DNA of 64,000 bases from Neoarius graeffei (Eukaryota; Chordata; Actinopteri; Siluriformes; Ariidae): assembly GCF_027579695.1 (NCBI RefSeq), contig NC_083582.1:4188378-4252377 (forward strand). Reading direction: 5' to 3'. The notes under the pieces are model-generated. The model was not told the origin of the DNA. It did not search any database and saw nothing but the letters and a program-made list of their open reading frames with translations. The position numbers and the translations under genes are program-made. Shown here piece after piece: positions 55,901-63,176 of this stretch (position 1 is the stretch's first letter; the number at the start of each line of letters is the position of its first letter).

Positions 55901-58900
55901 ATGTGATCCTCGTAGATTTTGTCTGCGGGACGATTTTATTTGGTGATCCTCGTAGATTTTGTCTGCGGGACGATTTTTGGTGATCCTCGTGGAAGAGCCA
56001 CGGGAAGAGCGCGCTTTATGAGTTAAACCCATAATAATTAATCTCGAGGCTGATTCCTTTTTTGAACTTTATTTCATTTTATTATTTTATTTCTACTATT
56101 GTTTAATTCTTATTATTTTTCTTCCCCAATTATTTTATGTAATTTTATTTTCTATTGTTTACTGGTCTGCTTTTACTTCTGTAAAGCACATTGAACTGCC
56201 ACTGTGTATGAAATGTGCTATATAAATAAACTTGCCTTGCCTTGCCTATGTTCCCCCCTCTGCAAACCCGAACACTGCTTGTGACACTGTTCACTCTGCA
56301 ATAGCCCGGCTACAGACTCAACATCCGAGTGCATTCATTGCTATCTCAGGTAACTTTAATCATGTTAATTTGGACAAAACACTTTCCACTTTCATCCAAT
56401 TTGTGAACTGTCCTACCAGAGAGGGAAGAACAATAGACCATGAATCATGAAGGAGTTGTTTGATGAAACCGATTACGCGGATCTAGATCTCACGGCTCAA
56501 AACCTTAGAGATCAAGCCACTCATTTGGAAGAGACACTGGAAGATGCTACAGTCACAATTAATAATAGCATGGGAAGAACAGATGACAGGGAGTCGCGGG
56601 AACAGAATTTATTCTCGGAAACGCAAGAATCCGAGCTTGAAAATCAAAGTTCAAATACTGATTTTGAGTTGATGGAATCGCGTCATGCTAATTCATCAAT
56701 TACAAGTATTCAAGATTTGCACACGATCGTTGCTGTGCAGCAAATCCCAGGAGATAGTCCCGAACAGACGATACAACGAGTCAGACAATACAGCAAAGCG
56801 AGGATAATTGTCCAGCATATGGCTGCATTCCTGAATTCATTGGCACCTATAAACCAACAACAATCAGATGGGGGAAACGGAGTAATGGAAGCGAGATTGT
56901 TTTACAAACCTCAGTCATATCTGATGCTTATAATGAAATTGCGACCTGGAGGAAAAATGTGTTTCTTGTCCCCTACGGTAGAATAAGGAGAGACTTTATA
57001 GATCAAATTACGTCGCATATTAATGACTGGAATAATGGTTCTGATTGTCAGCATATCTCGTTAAAAGCTGCATTTGTACTCCTTTCTGTAGGCCTTCAAA
57101 AGCCTAGCCCTAAATCGAAAGCCAAAGAACATCAAGATCTGTTGTCAAAGCGTCTCATGCAGTGGAAGGACGGTGAAATTAACAAATTGGTGCGAGAAGG
57201 TCGAATTATTCAAGGTCGAATAGGAAAGCTAAAATCCTCAGATCCTCCTGATAAATCTAAAGTGTTCGCCAAACTCGTGCTCAAGGGTCAAATCAACTCA
57301 GCACTGCACTTCTTGAGCGGAAGTAGCAGTGGTGGTGTACTACCGCTGACTGATGAAGTAATGGCACAATTACAGACAAAACACCCTAGTCCTCAACCAG
57401 CTAAATTGGGCTCACTCCTGTTTGGGCCGATTGATGATGAGCTTCCTGAATCATTGTACTCAGGAATTAACGGCGAAATGGTCAGACAAGCAGCGCTAAG
57501 AACAAAGGGTTCAGGGGGTCCTTGTGGTGTGGATGCAAATGGATTCAGACGAATGCTCACTTGCAAATCGTTCAAACAATCATCGACGAAGTTATGTGAG
57601 GCGATCGCTACAATGATTAAGACTCTATGCACTAAATATATCGATCCTGTGACAATAGAGCCCTTAGTGGCAAGTCGACTCATCCCTCTGGATAAAGGGG
57701 AGGGTGCTGTACGACCGATAGGAGTACCACTGATTTCAACTACTGCACAGAGACCTGCCACCTCCAGAAATTTTCTGATGATGGCTGGACATATTACTGG
57801 TGGTGATGAAAGTGAGTACAGGATGGTGGAGGCCAACTGTGTCACATGGAGCAGGAAGAACCACCTACAGCTCAACATGACAAAGATGAAAGAACGGGTG
57901 GTTGATCTGAAGAGAATCAGGGCTCCAGTGAACCCTATTAACATCCAAGGGGTCAGTGTGGACATGGTGGAGGAATATAAGTACCTGGGGGTGTACTTGG
58001 ATAATAAACTGGACTGATCCAAAAACGTGGACACGGTATACAAAAAGGGCCAGAGCTGTCTTTATTTTCTGAGACGGCTGAGGTCCTTCAACATCTGCCG
58101 AACGGTGTTGCGGATCTTCTATGAGTCTGAGGTGGCCAGTACCATCCTGTAGGCTGTCGTCTGCTGGGGCAGTGGGCTAAGGGTGAAGGACACTAACAGA
58201 CTCAATAAGATCATCAGGAAGGCCGGCCATGTTGTAGGAGAGGAACTGGACTCTCTGAAGGTGGTGTTGGAGAAGAGGGCACTGTCCAAAATAAAAACAC
58301 CCTTAGACTGTCCTTCCCACCCTCTCCATGAAGAGCTGATCAGCTACAGGAGCGTGTTCAGTAAACGGCTGATTCTTCCACGCTGCACAACTGAGAGACA
58401 CAGGAAATCATTCCTACTGTACCTGCTGCAGTCAAGCTGTACAATGCCACTGTATAACTTTGGGACACTGTCTTACCATGTATACTGTATCCTTAACTCA
58501 GGTGCAATATATGTATATAGGAATCATTGTACGGTATATAGAATCACTTCATTTTGCTTTTACGTGAAGTTATTGAACTTATTTAAATTTATTTTATTTT
58601 ATTTATTTTTCAGACAATTTTATCTTCTATTTTTAGACGTTTACTTCTCTGATTCAGGAGCTTGGTAGCAAATTTGAATTTCCCTCTGGGGATTAATAAA
58701 GTAATTCTGATTCTGATGTGCATTGCATTGTGAGATGTTTATGTGATGTCACTCTGGAATTAAATTACAGGATGTATAATTTAAAAAAAATGCACACATT
58801 AATCCACTGTCCTGTTGCTTAACAGATTAAAATAATAAAGATTAAAAATAAAAGTCCGGTGTGTTGGATAAGGCTTCCCCAGAGGGTGGACCAGGACATG

Positions 58901-59684
58901 CTCCTTTTGTCCTTTTATTCCTCAGTTCACAAGAGGGCAAGAAGCTCGAGTGGGAACTTGTTGGAAAGGACTCAGCAAGAAGGAGGAGCACATGCATGAA
59001 CTTTGGCCAAATAAAGTACCAAAACATGGTCCAATTGGACCCAGGATGGGTTCGTTGGATGCATTTTGGCGAGCCCTATGCACCTGTAAATGTTTCCGGA
59101 TCTGGATCTTTTGGTTTGGAAATTAATATCTTTTAAATTTGGGTGCACAAGAGTCCTATTTCTCAGGGTTGTGGGGCTCCAGTGGATCAGGTGTGGCCCC
59201 GTTTGGTCTGGGCTGATGTGAGGAACATTCAAGTAAATTATTCTTTTGCAGAAAGCATAAACATATTTTACTTCTCCACAGTGAAATGTATTTTTTAATT
59301 CTCATGTTGTCTAATCAGATTATTTTCTCACTTTGTCACGGCCCACTTCTCCTACAGAGCACCATACTCACTGCTGATCATAAGCGATATCATCATACAT
59401 CATCACCACAATCTGCTCGTCTGGAACACCATTCTGGTGTATGATCTGGTAAGCGTGACACACGTTGGCCTGTAACAGAAAAGGTCCTTGAAAAGAAATC
59501 ATTTAACCGAGCTTTAAGCATAAAAGCAATTTTTCAAAAGTATCCTAGAACATATTATGTACAACATCTGAAGTTAACACTAAATTTAAGTCACTGCATT
59601 TAATATTCACACCTGAACATCATAGTCTTCCCAACCGTTTGAACCTGCTGCCAGGAGAACCCACTGTTTGCCCTTACTGGTCAT
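33264..59684 (-). CDS. lgmn: Legumain-like cysteine protease (peptidase C13), 417 residues
   Basis: Coding exons, in transcript order: 59613-59684 (exon to 59694), 59372-59469, 53484-53565, 53305-53390, 50270-50345, 48981-49043, 48424-48487, 48209-48327, 47649-47762, 38681-38890, 36755-36910, 33417-33484, 33264-33309. All junctions are GT-AG with matching phases. Visible motifs: GSNGW (14-18), LRGD (95-98), catalytic His126 in IYLSDHG, catalytic Cys167 in YLEACCSGS, a candidate autocleavage site INN (307-309), and FNW plus VLVNLC in the C-terminal prodomain. Length equals human legumain without its signal peptide. The first ATG follows an in-frame TGA in exon 1, so no signal peptide is encoded. 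Human Arg44/His45 align with Asp22/Val23, Ser215/Ser216 with Tyr192/Thr193, and three of four prodomain cysteines are absent. Legumains cleave after Asn in lysosomes; this copy may differ in place and specificity (inference). Confidence 0.93.
33323..33372. repeat. 12-bp tandem repeat in the last intron
   Basis: About four exact copies of AGAAATGAAATT fill nearly half of the 107-bp final intron of the legumain-like gene. Confidence 0.9.
33495..33516. repeat. (GA)n microsatellite
   Basis: AGAGAG run immediately upstream (on the minus strand) of the 33417-33484 exon acceptor, giving it a CT-rich polypyrimidine tract. Confidence 0.9.
33765..34060 (+). mobile_element. SINE (Mermaid/V-SINE-like)
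   Basis: GCATTGGGCCCAAAGCG and GGTTTGATTCCCGG form a tRNA-like head. The body has GTGCCCTTGAGCAAAGCCCC, AACTGCTCCCTGGGTGCTGT and GTGTTCACTGCTTCAGATGG, with a (TTC)n tail. Family name is from memory. Confidence 0.65.
34222..34387 (-). repeat. SINE-like repeat, TTTAGCAGATGC type, copy 1
   Basis: ACATTTAGCAGATGCTCTTA then TCCAGAGCAACGTAC, with CTGGTCCAGGGAATTGAAC downstream. Two more copies follow at 35068 and 35383. Confidence 0.65.
35068..35225 (-). repeat. SINE-like repeat, copy 2
   Basis: GTATTTAGCAGATGCTCTTA, TGCTGGTCCAGGGAATCAAAC and a tRNA-like TGACCTTTTGGCCCCAAAGC block in the same order as copy 1. Confidence 0.65.
35383..35596 (-). repeat. SINE-like repeat, copy 3
   Basis: The longest of the three copies, with TATTTAGCAGATGCTCTTAT, GGTGCCTTGCTCAAGGGCAC and CTGGTCCAGAGAATCAGACC. 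It contains a short GC/CA run. Confidence 0.65.
35854..36194. repeat. 144-bp tandem duplication with (AAAC)n tail
   Basis: TTCACTACTTTTTGCGTTAC through CTCATC... is repeated with a period of 144 bp, apparently without differences, and a third partial copy ends in TTGGGAACAAACAAACAAAC. It looks like the 3' end of a LINE-like element with an internally duplicated tail. Confidence 0.85.
37313..38346. mobile_element. Solo LTR-like element (about 1 kb)
   Basis: Begins TGTAGCCC and ends GGGCGCTACA, with a 4-bp duplication AACA (37309-37312 and 38347-38350). No coding internal region. The purine-rich block at 37480-37660 and the TATATAAG motif near 38227 suggest plus orientation. It lies in a legumain-like gene intron. 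Confidence 0.65.
39725..40073 (+). mobile_element. SINE copy 4, with 14-bp target duplication
   Basis: Perfect duplication AGCTTCCACCAGAG (39711-39724 and 40074-40087). The head keeps the A box but a deletion after CACAGCAA removes about 38 bases including the B box. The tail is ATGAGATGAGATGAG. Confidence 0.92.
40194..40276 (+). tRNA. tRNA-Leu (TAA), slightly degenerate
   Basis: 83 nt with acceptor stem ACCAGGA/TCCTGGT and discriminator A, A box TGGCCGAGTGG, anticodon loop CTTAAGA (anticodon TAA), a long variable arm, and T arm GTGGGTTCAAACCCCAC. Departures from the usual vertebrate gene: a G-T pair in the D stem, an A-C mismatch at the base of the anticodon stem, and TTCAAAC for TTCGAAC. 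It may be functional or a recent pseudogene. It lies in an intron of the legumain-like gene, on the opposite strand. Confidence 0.78.
40560..40676 (+). mobile_element. LINE 3' tail
   Basis: AAGCTCCTTTGAGACAACATC, TGTTAAAAGTGTGATACATA and a CTGACTTGACTTGA end, as in L2-type tails. The open frame of the repetitive region begins directly after it. Confidence 0.55.
42025..42148 (+). repeat. LTR-like direct repeat, left copy
   Basis: TGCCTGCCCCTTTTTGC, ACTTACTAATAGTCTCTCTC and GGGAGTGTTTTTCTTTAGG match 43797-43947. Between the copies is 1.65 kb of LINE and MITE sequence. Confidence 0.55.
42245..42690 (-). pseudogene. LINE ORF C-terminus, minus copy
   Basis: The minus strand reads [43 protein letters not shown] (each shorter than a domain). 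It mirrors the plus-strand copy at 43205-43500. Non-LTR origin is probable; the clade is not assigned. Confidence 0.5.
42690..43199. mobile_element. MITE with CCCTTTTCCACCAAA ends
   Basis: Left end CCCCTTTTCCACCAAAGCAG and right end, inverted, CCCTTTTCCACCAAATCAA. The interior has repeated GGTTC..GGCCAG words and a CGG-rich stretch. Probably PIF/Harbinger-like, from memory of similar fish repeats. Confidence 0.6.
43205..43500 (+). pseudogene. LINE ORF C-terminus, plus copy
   Basis: [39 protein letters not shown] and [15 protein letters not shown], then a stop where Trp is expected. It forms an inverted pair with 42245-42480. Confidence 0.5.
43797..44110 (+). repeat. LTR-like sequence, right copy
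   Basis: It repeats 42025-42148, with a (TC)n tract at about 43883-43917, and continues into CTATAAAAACTGC (TATA-like, about 43999). It directly precedes a protease-like frame at 44121, which fits the 5' LTR of the decayed plus-strand Gypsy element. Confidence 0.5.
45017..45280 (+). pseudogene. BED-like zinc-finger start of a hAT transposase
   Basis: An 87-codon frame: [20 protein letters not shown] (about residues 29-48), then [11 protein letters not shown] and [13 protein letters not shown], giving a C-x2-C...H..H finger. It resembles N-terminal fingers of hAT-derived proteins. It is part of an insertion between about 44745 and 45835 in the Gypsy pol remnant. Confidence 0.6.
46765..47305. 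mobile_element. TTAA-flanked MITE (541 bp)
   Basis: TTAA at 46761-46764 and 47306-47309. Ends CCCCTTGGCTGCC and, inverted, CCCCTTCAATGC. It splits the integrase C-terminal coding sequence. TTAA plus a CCC start fits piggyBac-like nonautonomous elements. Confidence 0.75.
47829..48114 (-). mobile_element. SINE copy 5, with 13-bp target duplication
   Basis: Perfect duplication ACATTACAATTAT (47816-47828 and 48115-48127). The 5' head is lost (5' truncation). It lies 66 bases upstream of the 47649-47762 exon of the legumain-like gene, in the same orientation as the gene. Confidence 0.92.
48424..48487 (-). CDS. lgmn: Legumain-like exon with catalytic cysteine
   Basis: 64-bp exon encoding [17 protein letters not shown]. 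The first Cys of EACC corresponds to human Cys189. The residue after it is Cys where human legumain has Glu. The donor is GTTAGT. Confidence 0.93.
49081..49448 (+). mobile_element. SINE copy 6, with 12-bp target duplication
   Basis: Duplication ATGTTTCATGAC (49069-49080 and 49449-49460). Nearly complete, with A and B boxes, missing a few bases after GGCCGG. It lies 25 bases upstream of the 48981-49043 exon acceptor, on the opposite strand to the gene. Confidence 0.92.
49827..50010 (+). mobile_element. Short SINE copy 7, 3'-truncated, with 13-bp target duplication
   Basis: Duplication GATTCTGGTTTTG (49814-49826 and 50011-50023). Only the first half of the SINE is present, stopping after GGCTCTAAATTGACAGTTG, without the ATGAG tail. 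Confidence 0.9.
50270..50345 (-). CDS. lgmn: Legumain-like exon with catalytic histidine
   Basis: 76-bp exon, phase 2 to 0, encoding [18 protein letters not shown]. The His in SDHG matches the TDHG catalytic histidine of legumain (human His148). The acceptor is TTTTTCAG and the donor GTAAGT. Confidence 0.93.
50820..51538. mobile_element. 719-bp palindromic foldback element
   Basis: Two arms of about 350 bp are near-perfect inverted copies around a centre at about 51179. TTAA lies on both sides (50816-50819 and 51539-51542). Ends AGGAACAGCCCACC and, inverted, AGGAACAGTCCACC. The mirrored 74-codon frames in the arms are by-products. Internal words (GAAACAAGTTCAGTTACAC) are common in fish repeats. 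Confidence 0.93.
51990..52440 (+). mobile_element. Penelope-like element 3' end
   Basis: The frame [38 protein letters not shown] matches the C-terminal part of GIY-YIG endonuclease domains in Penelope-like retroelements. Downstream, GAAGAAGCCTTTCGGATGAG and GTGAAACGTCTTCAAGAATC are the usual 3' noncoding text of these elements in fish. Confidence 0.7.
52590..52990 (+). pseudogene. Non-LTR RT C-terminal fragment
   Basis: [35 protein letters not shown] and [16 protein letters not shown] resemble the segment after the RT catalytic box in LINE ORF2. After about 52830 the similarity is lost by a frameshift. Confidence 0.65.
54178..54545. mobile_element. Small TIR element in the LINE endonuclease
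   Basis: Ends TAGTCTGGA and, inverted, TAGCCTGGA. Flanked by AGTAAACAC (54169-54177) and AGTAAGCAC (54546-54554), a 9-bp near-perfect duplication. No coding frame. Confidence 0.7.
54722..56246 (+). mobile_element. L2-type LINE, 5'-truncated
   Basis: TATGTT duplicates flank it (54716-54721 and 56247-56252). The RT part reads [31 protein letters not shown] (YADD catalytic box), [29 protein letters not shown], then after a frameshift [26 protein letters not shown] and [14 protein letters not shown]. The 3' UTR has a tandem repeat at 55825-56015 and the end is GCTATATAAATAAACTTGCC with (CTTGC)n. Confidence 0.88.
56447..57737 (+). pseudogene. RT-associated ORF of an unclassified retroelement
   Basis: Two overlapping frames: 56447-56986 (acidic start [14 protein letters not shown]) and 56959-57737. 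The second has [92 protein letters not shown] and [17 protein letters not shown]. The last is a typical entry into a reverse transcriptase, after which the catalytic palm should follow. Here it stops and Rex1-like LINE sequence resumes. I recall this family in fish and marine invertebrate genomes but cannot assign a clade. Confidence 0.6.
58718..59371. other. Intron sequence, no gene seen
   Basis: A plus-strand frame at 58861-59136 has no recognisable domain, and its neighbours do not suggest an exon. The sequence lies inside the third intron of the legumain-like gene. Confidence 0.4.
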
Positions 59685-60040
59685 GTTGATGGTCCTACAA
59701 AGCAGAAAACTGAAACTCAAGTGTCATTGGGCCAACAAGAGAATTCACAAAACTAACAATAATTATTTAAATTTAATCACAAAGAATCATAGCAGAGTTT
59801 CTGCATGTCTTTCTGATGTCTGGGTGAGTTTTCCTCTGCTTTCATCCCACTTCCTAAAAACATGCCAGTAGGTGGATAGGTTCAGGTAACTTGTCGGTAT
59901 GTGAATGAGTGTGTGAATGAGTGCACATGGTGCCCTGTGATGTCCTGGCATACATTACCATCCCGGGTGATCTCACACCACATTCTGTAATTTCTTTTGA
60001 ATTGGATTACTGGTGCTGAATAAAAACTGTTGATTCTTAC

Positions 60041-60120
60041 CTGTTTTCTCTCCTATGGTGGCTTCAGCTCAGTGGGACTTTGAGTGAGTGTCCTGAAAAG
60101 GTGCATCAGGAGTTTTTATA
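60041..60120 (-). promoter_or_regulatory. TATA box and noncoding exon 1 of the legumain-like gene
   Basis: The minus strand has TATAAAAA at 60113-60120. About 30 bases on, a short exon would begin near 60088 and end at 60041 before GTAAGA. An in-frame TGA at 60064-60066 precedes the ATG of exon 2 (59682-59684) with no Met between. The ATG has A at -3. Confidence 0.6.
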
Positions 60121-60796
60121 TCGAGCAAACAGTCCACTTTCAGTTCTTCTCCCAAGCTATCAGCAAGTTTTGGTTTTGGCATACCTGGAAACACAGTGCA
60201 TGGTACGCAAAACCTCGTCATTGAATTTGGCTGTAAAATACACTGGACATGTCTAACAATGTGATATCACTGAACCTTCTGTATCTTCAGTTTGTATATA
60301 AACCATGTGCAATAAAGCTTTTATGTATTTTTCAGTGTAGTAAATGCTACCTGTAATAGCTGTGAGGTTCAGACAGAGATATAATCTGCACCCCCTTCTG
60401 GGAAGATTTATTTTCAAACTCAAGCTTAATGGACTCTTTTTTACTTTCTTCATCACTTTCAGTATCATGCATCACTCTTCAGTATGTTTCAGTGATTCAG
60501 TACAATTCACAGTACATCACTCTTCAGTGATTCCACAGAAAAAGTCTTGTGTCACATAATAATCAGAAGGTGCAGCTTGTTGTTATTTATGATTTATTTT
60601 ATTGTGATTATAGAACTTCCCACTGAGGGAAGAACAGTAATGTGTGTTGTAATTGTGAAGAGTGCCTCTACAACGCTAATGATGATCTGTTTAAGTTTCA
60701 GGAAGTGCGCTGAGCCTGAGCCATCAGCTCTTCATCAATCTCCCCTTTAATCGTTCTCTTACTCCACCTTTACAGGCCTCCTGCTGGCCAACCTTC
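60121..60796. other. Upstream flank of the legumain-like gene, no gene seen
   Basis: No credible coding frame. The first 120 bases are expected to hold proximal promoter elements, but I see no distinctive motif beyond the TATA box. Confidence 0.4.
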
Positions 60797-61235
60797 ACAA
60801 AAAATTAGTAGGGTGTTGTTTGGTGGTTGTTGTGGTCTTCCACGACATTGCTAGTGTTTTGCTAGATATTATATAGGTTGATGTTATGGTATAGTAAGTG
60901 GTTGCCAGGATGTTGCTAGGTGGTTGCAGAGTATTTACTTGGTATTTCAGGTGGTTGCTTGGTCATTTCTATGGAATCAAAGGTGCCTGCTAGTTTGTTA
61001 CTTTGGTATTGCAGGTGGTTGCTAGGGCATTGCCAGCTAGTTGCTAAGTCATGTTATTTAATTGTAGGTGGTTGCGAGGCCATTTCTCTGCTATTACAAG
61101 TGCATGCTAGTTTGTTACTTTTGGTATTACATGGGGTTGCTAGGGTGTTTCTAGGTCATTGCTGTGGTATCCTGGGGGTTGTTAGGCCATTGCTGGTGGT
61201 TGCTAGGGTATCACAAGTGTTTGCTACAATGTTAC
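60797..61235. repeat. GGTTGCTAGG-type minisatellite
   Basis: Degenerate tandem units built on GGTGGTTGCTAGG with T-rich spacers (GTTGCTAGGTGGTTG, TGGTATTGCAGGTGGTTGC), with variable spacing, up to the LTR at 61258. Confidence 0.8.
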
Positions 61236-61257
61236 AATGTGGATATTTAACTTATTT

Positions 61258-61551
61258 TGTGACAGATCTCTGATTTTGGGAAACAGAGGAACGGGAAGCA
61301 GGCTTCAGAACAGGAGAGTTCATTTAATTTTGTACATTTTTCAGTGACTTTTCACCAAATAAACAAACAAACACACACGACGGGGTGTCACAGCTCTCTC
61401 TCTCATTCCTGACTGTCTGAAAGATAGACAGACACACATTAATAGACAATCAGTAATTTGACACAGGTTCACCTCATCACATGTTACCTGCTGGTTCAAC
61501 CTGCCTCCTCACTGTTCACAGCCAACACTCAACCACACCCCCGCTGCCACA
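61258..61551 (-). repeat. 3' LTR of Gypsy element 3
   Basis: Begins TGTGGCAGCGGGGGTGTGG and ends GATCTGTCACA on the minus strand, with a polypurine-like GGTGGGAGT next to it. Apart from the first 25 bases and AACACAGGTT-like words it differs from the LTRs of elements 1 and 2. Confidence 0.75.
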
Positions 61552-61559
61552 TACTCCCA

Positions 61560-62940
61560 CCACCCGACTCAGGCCAGGGAGCTGTCTGGCCTGCAGCTGA
61601 CTCCCACCCCCTGTTGGGAGAGGTAATCTGCCACCACCATCTGTGCCCCCAACCTGTGGACCACCTCGAATTTAAAGGGATGAAAGGCCAGATACCAGCG
61701 AGTGATCTACGCATTGGCATCCTTCATACGGTGGAGCCACTGGAGCGGGGCATGTTCGTAACAGAGGGTGAATGGGCATACTAGCAGGTTGTAGCGGAGA
61801 TTGAGGACTGCTATTTGATGGCCAGACACTCCTTTTCTATGGTGCTGTACTTCGACTCTTGCGTGGAGAGCTTGCGGCTGAGGTACAGCACTGGACGCTC
61901 CTCCCCCTCCACCACCTAGGACAAAATGGGCCCTAGCCCTCTGCCTGATGCATCGGTCTGTAGAACAAAAGAGAGAAAAAAATCAGGAGAAGGCAACAGC
62001 AGGCCCCTACACAAAACCACCTTTACCTGAGCAAAAGCCCATTCGCACTGCTCTGTTCACTGGACCAGATCTGGTGCCCCCTTTTTAGTGAGGTCAGTCA
62101 GCAGGCTGGTGACATCTGAAAAGTTAGGCATGAGCCGCAAATAATAGCCACCCAGCCCCAGGAACTGCCTCACCCCCTTTTTGGTTTTAGGTTGCGGGCA
62201 GGCCGCAATCGCTGCAGTCTTATCAATTTGGGGACACACCTGCCCATGACCCAAATGGAAGCCCAGATATTGTACTTCAACCCATCCAATTGCACACTTC
62301 ATTGGGTTTGCTGTGAGCCCAGAATGCCTCAGCAACCTCAGAACTGACCTCAGATGTTGTAGGTGCCGCTCCCAATCATTACTATGAATGATTATATCAT
62401 CTAAGTAGGCTGCCACATATGCATTGTGGGGAAGGAGAATTCGGTCCATGAGACGCTGAAACGTTGGTGGAGCCCAAACAACCCGAAAGGAAGGGTGACA
62501 AATTGGTGTAAGCCAAATGGAGTGGAAAAGGCCATTTTCTCGCGGGATAATGGAGTCAAGGGGATCTGCCAATATCCCTTTGTCAAATTCAGTGTCCAAT
62601 AAAAGTGAGCCGCGCCTAACCGATCGAGCAGTCCATCAATGCAGGGCATCAGATATGCGTCACATTTCAACACCATGTTGACTTTTCTATTGCCCACACA
62701 GAACCGGATTGACCTGCCAGTCTTGGGAACCAAGACCACTGGGCTGCTCCAGTCACTGTGTGACTCCTCAATTACTCCCACCTTAAGCATAGCCTGGAGT
62801 TCGTCCCAAACCACATTTTTCTTGTGTTCGGGGAGCCGATACGGGTGTCTGCGCACAACCACCCCTGGGGGAGTCTCAATGTGGTGTTCTATGAGGTTAG
62901 TGTGACCAGGGAGGGGTGAGAACACATCAGAGAATTCCTC
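61560..62940 (-). pseudogene. RT and RNase H of Gypsy element 3
   Basis: RT: PYRLPEHKKN, SPVVLVPKTGRS, FSTPFGLHQFVTLPFGLFG, catalytic AAYLDDIIIHS (intact, unlike element 2), LGFHLGHGQV, FLGLGGYYLRLMPNFS. Two frames overlap near 62401-62599, so one frameshift splits the palm. RNase H similarity continues to about 61560 with more breaks. Confidence 0.87.
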
Positions 62941-63176
62941 CTGAAACCTAATTACCTGTGCTCTCTGGGATGGTAAGAGGTGGTCTCCACAAGGGACCAG
63001 GGTGAATTGGGCTGCGCTTTTTGGACTTACCTCCGGTCCCAGCTCTGCCCTCTCCAGAATTACCATCACCAGAGCCACAGGAACCCCCTGTCTCCATGGT
63101 TTCAGGAGACTGAGGTGGTAAATTTGAAATGTGTCGCCCCATCTGGCCATTTGACTTCATAGTCAACCTCCCCAAT

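Larger units (their letters stand above)
53795..58717 (+). mobile_element. Rex1-like LINE with three internal replacements or insertions
   Basis: The element starts with an endonuclease region ([32 protein letters not shown]) with a TAG stop. It is interrupted at 54178-54545, continues as [17 protein letters not shown] to VAVYV, is interrupted by an L2-type LINE (54722-56246), continues [15 protein letters not shown] ... [14 protein letters not shown] ... REGRTID, then changes at about 56440 to a different RT-associated ORF. It resumes near 57738 with [46 protein letters not shown] and ERHRKSF. The 3' end is CTCTGGGGATTAATAAAG then (ATTCTG)n. Confidence 0.8.

Noticed and set aside
57393-58043. 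Minus-strand 216-codon frame
   Set aside because: It is antisense to the RT-associated ORF and LINE, and its protein shows no recognisable motif.
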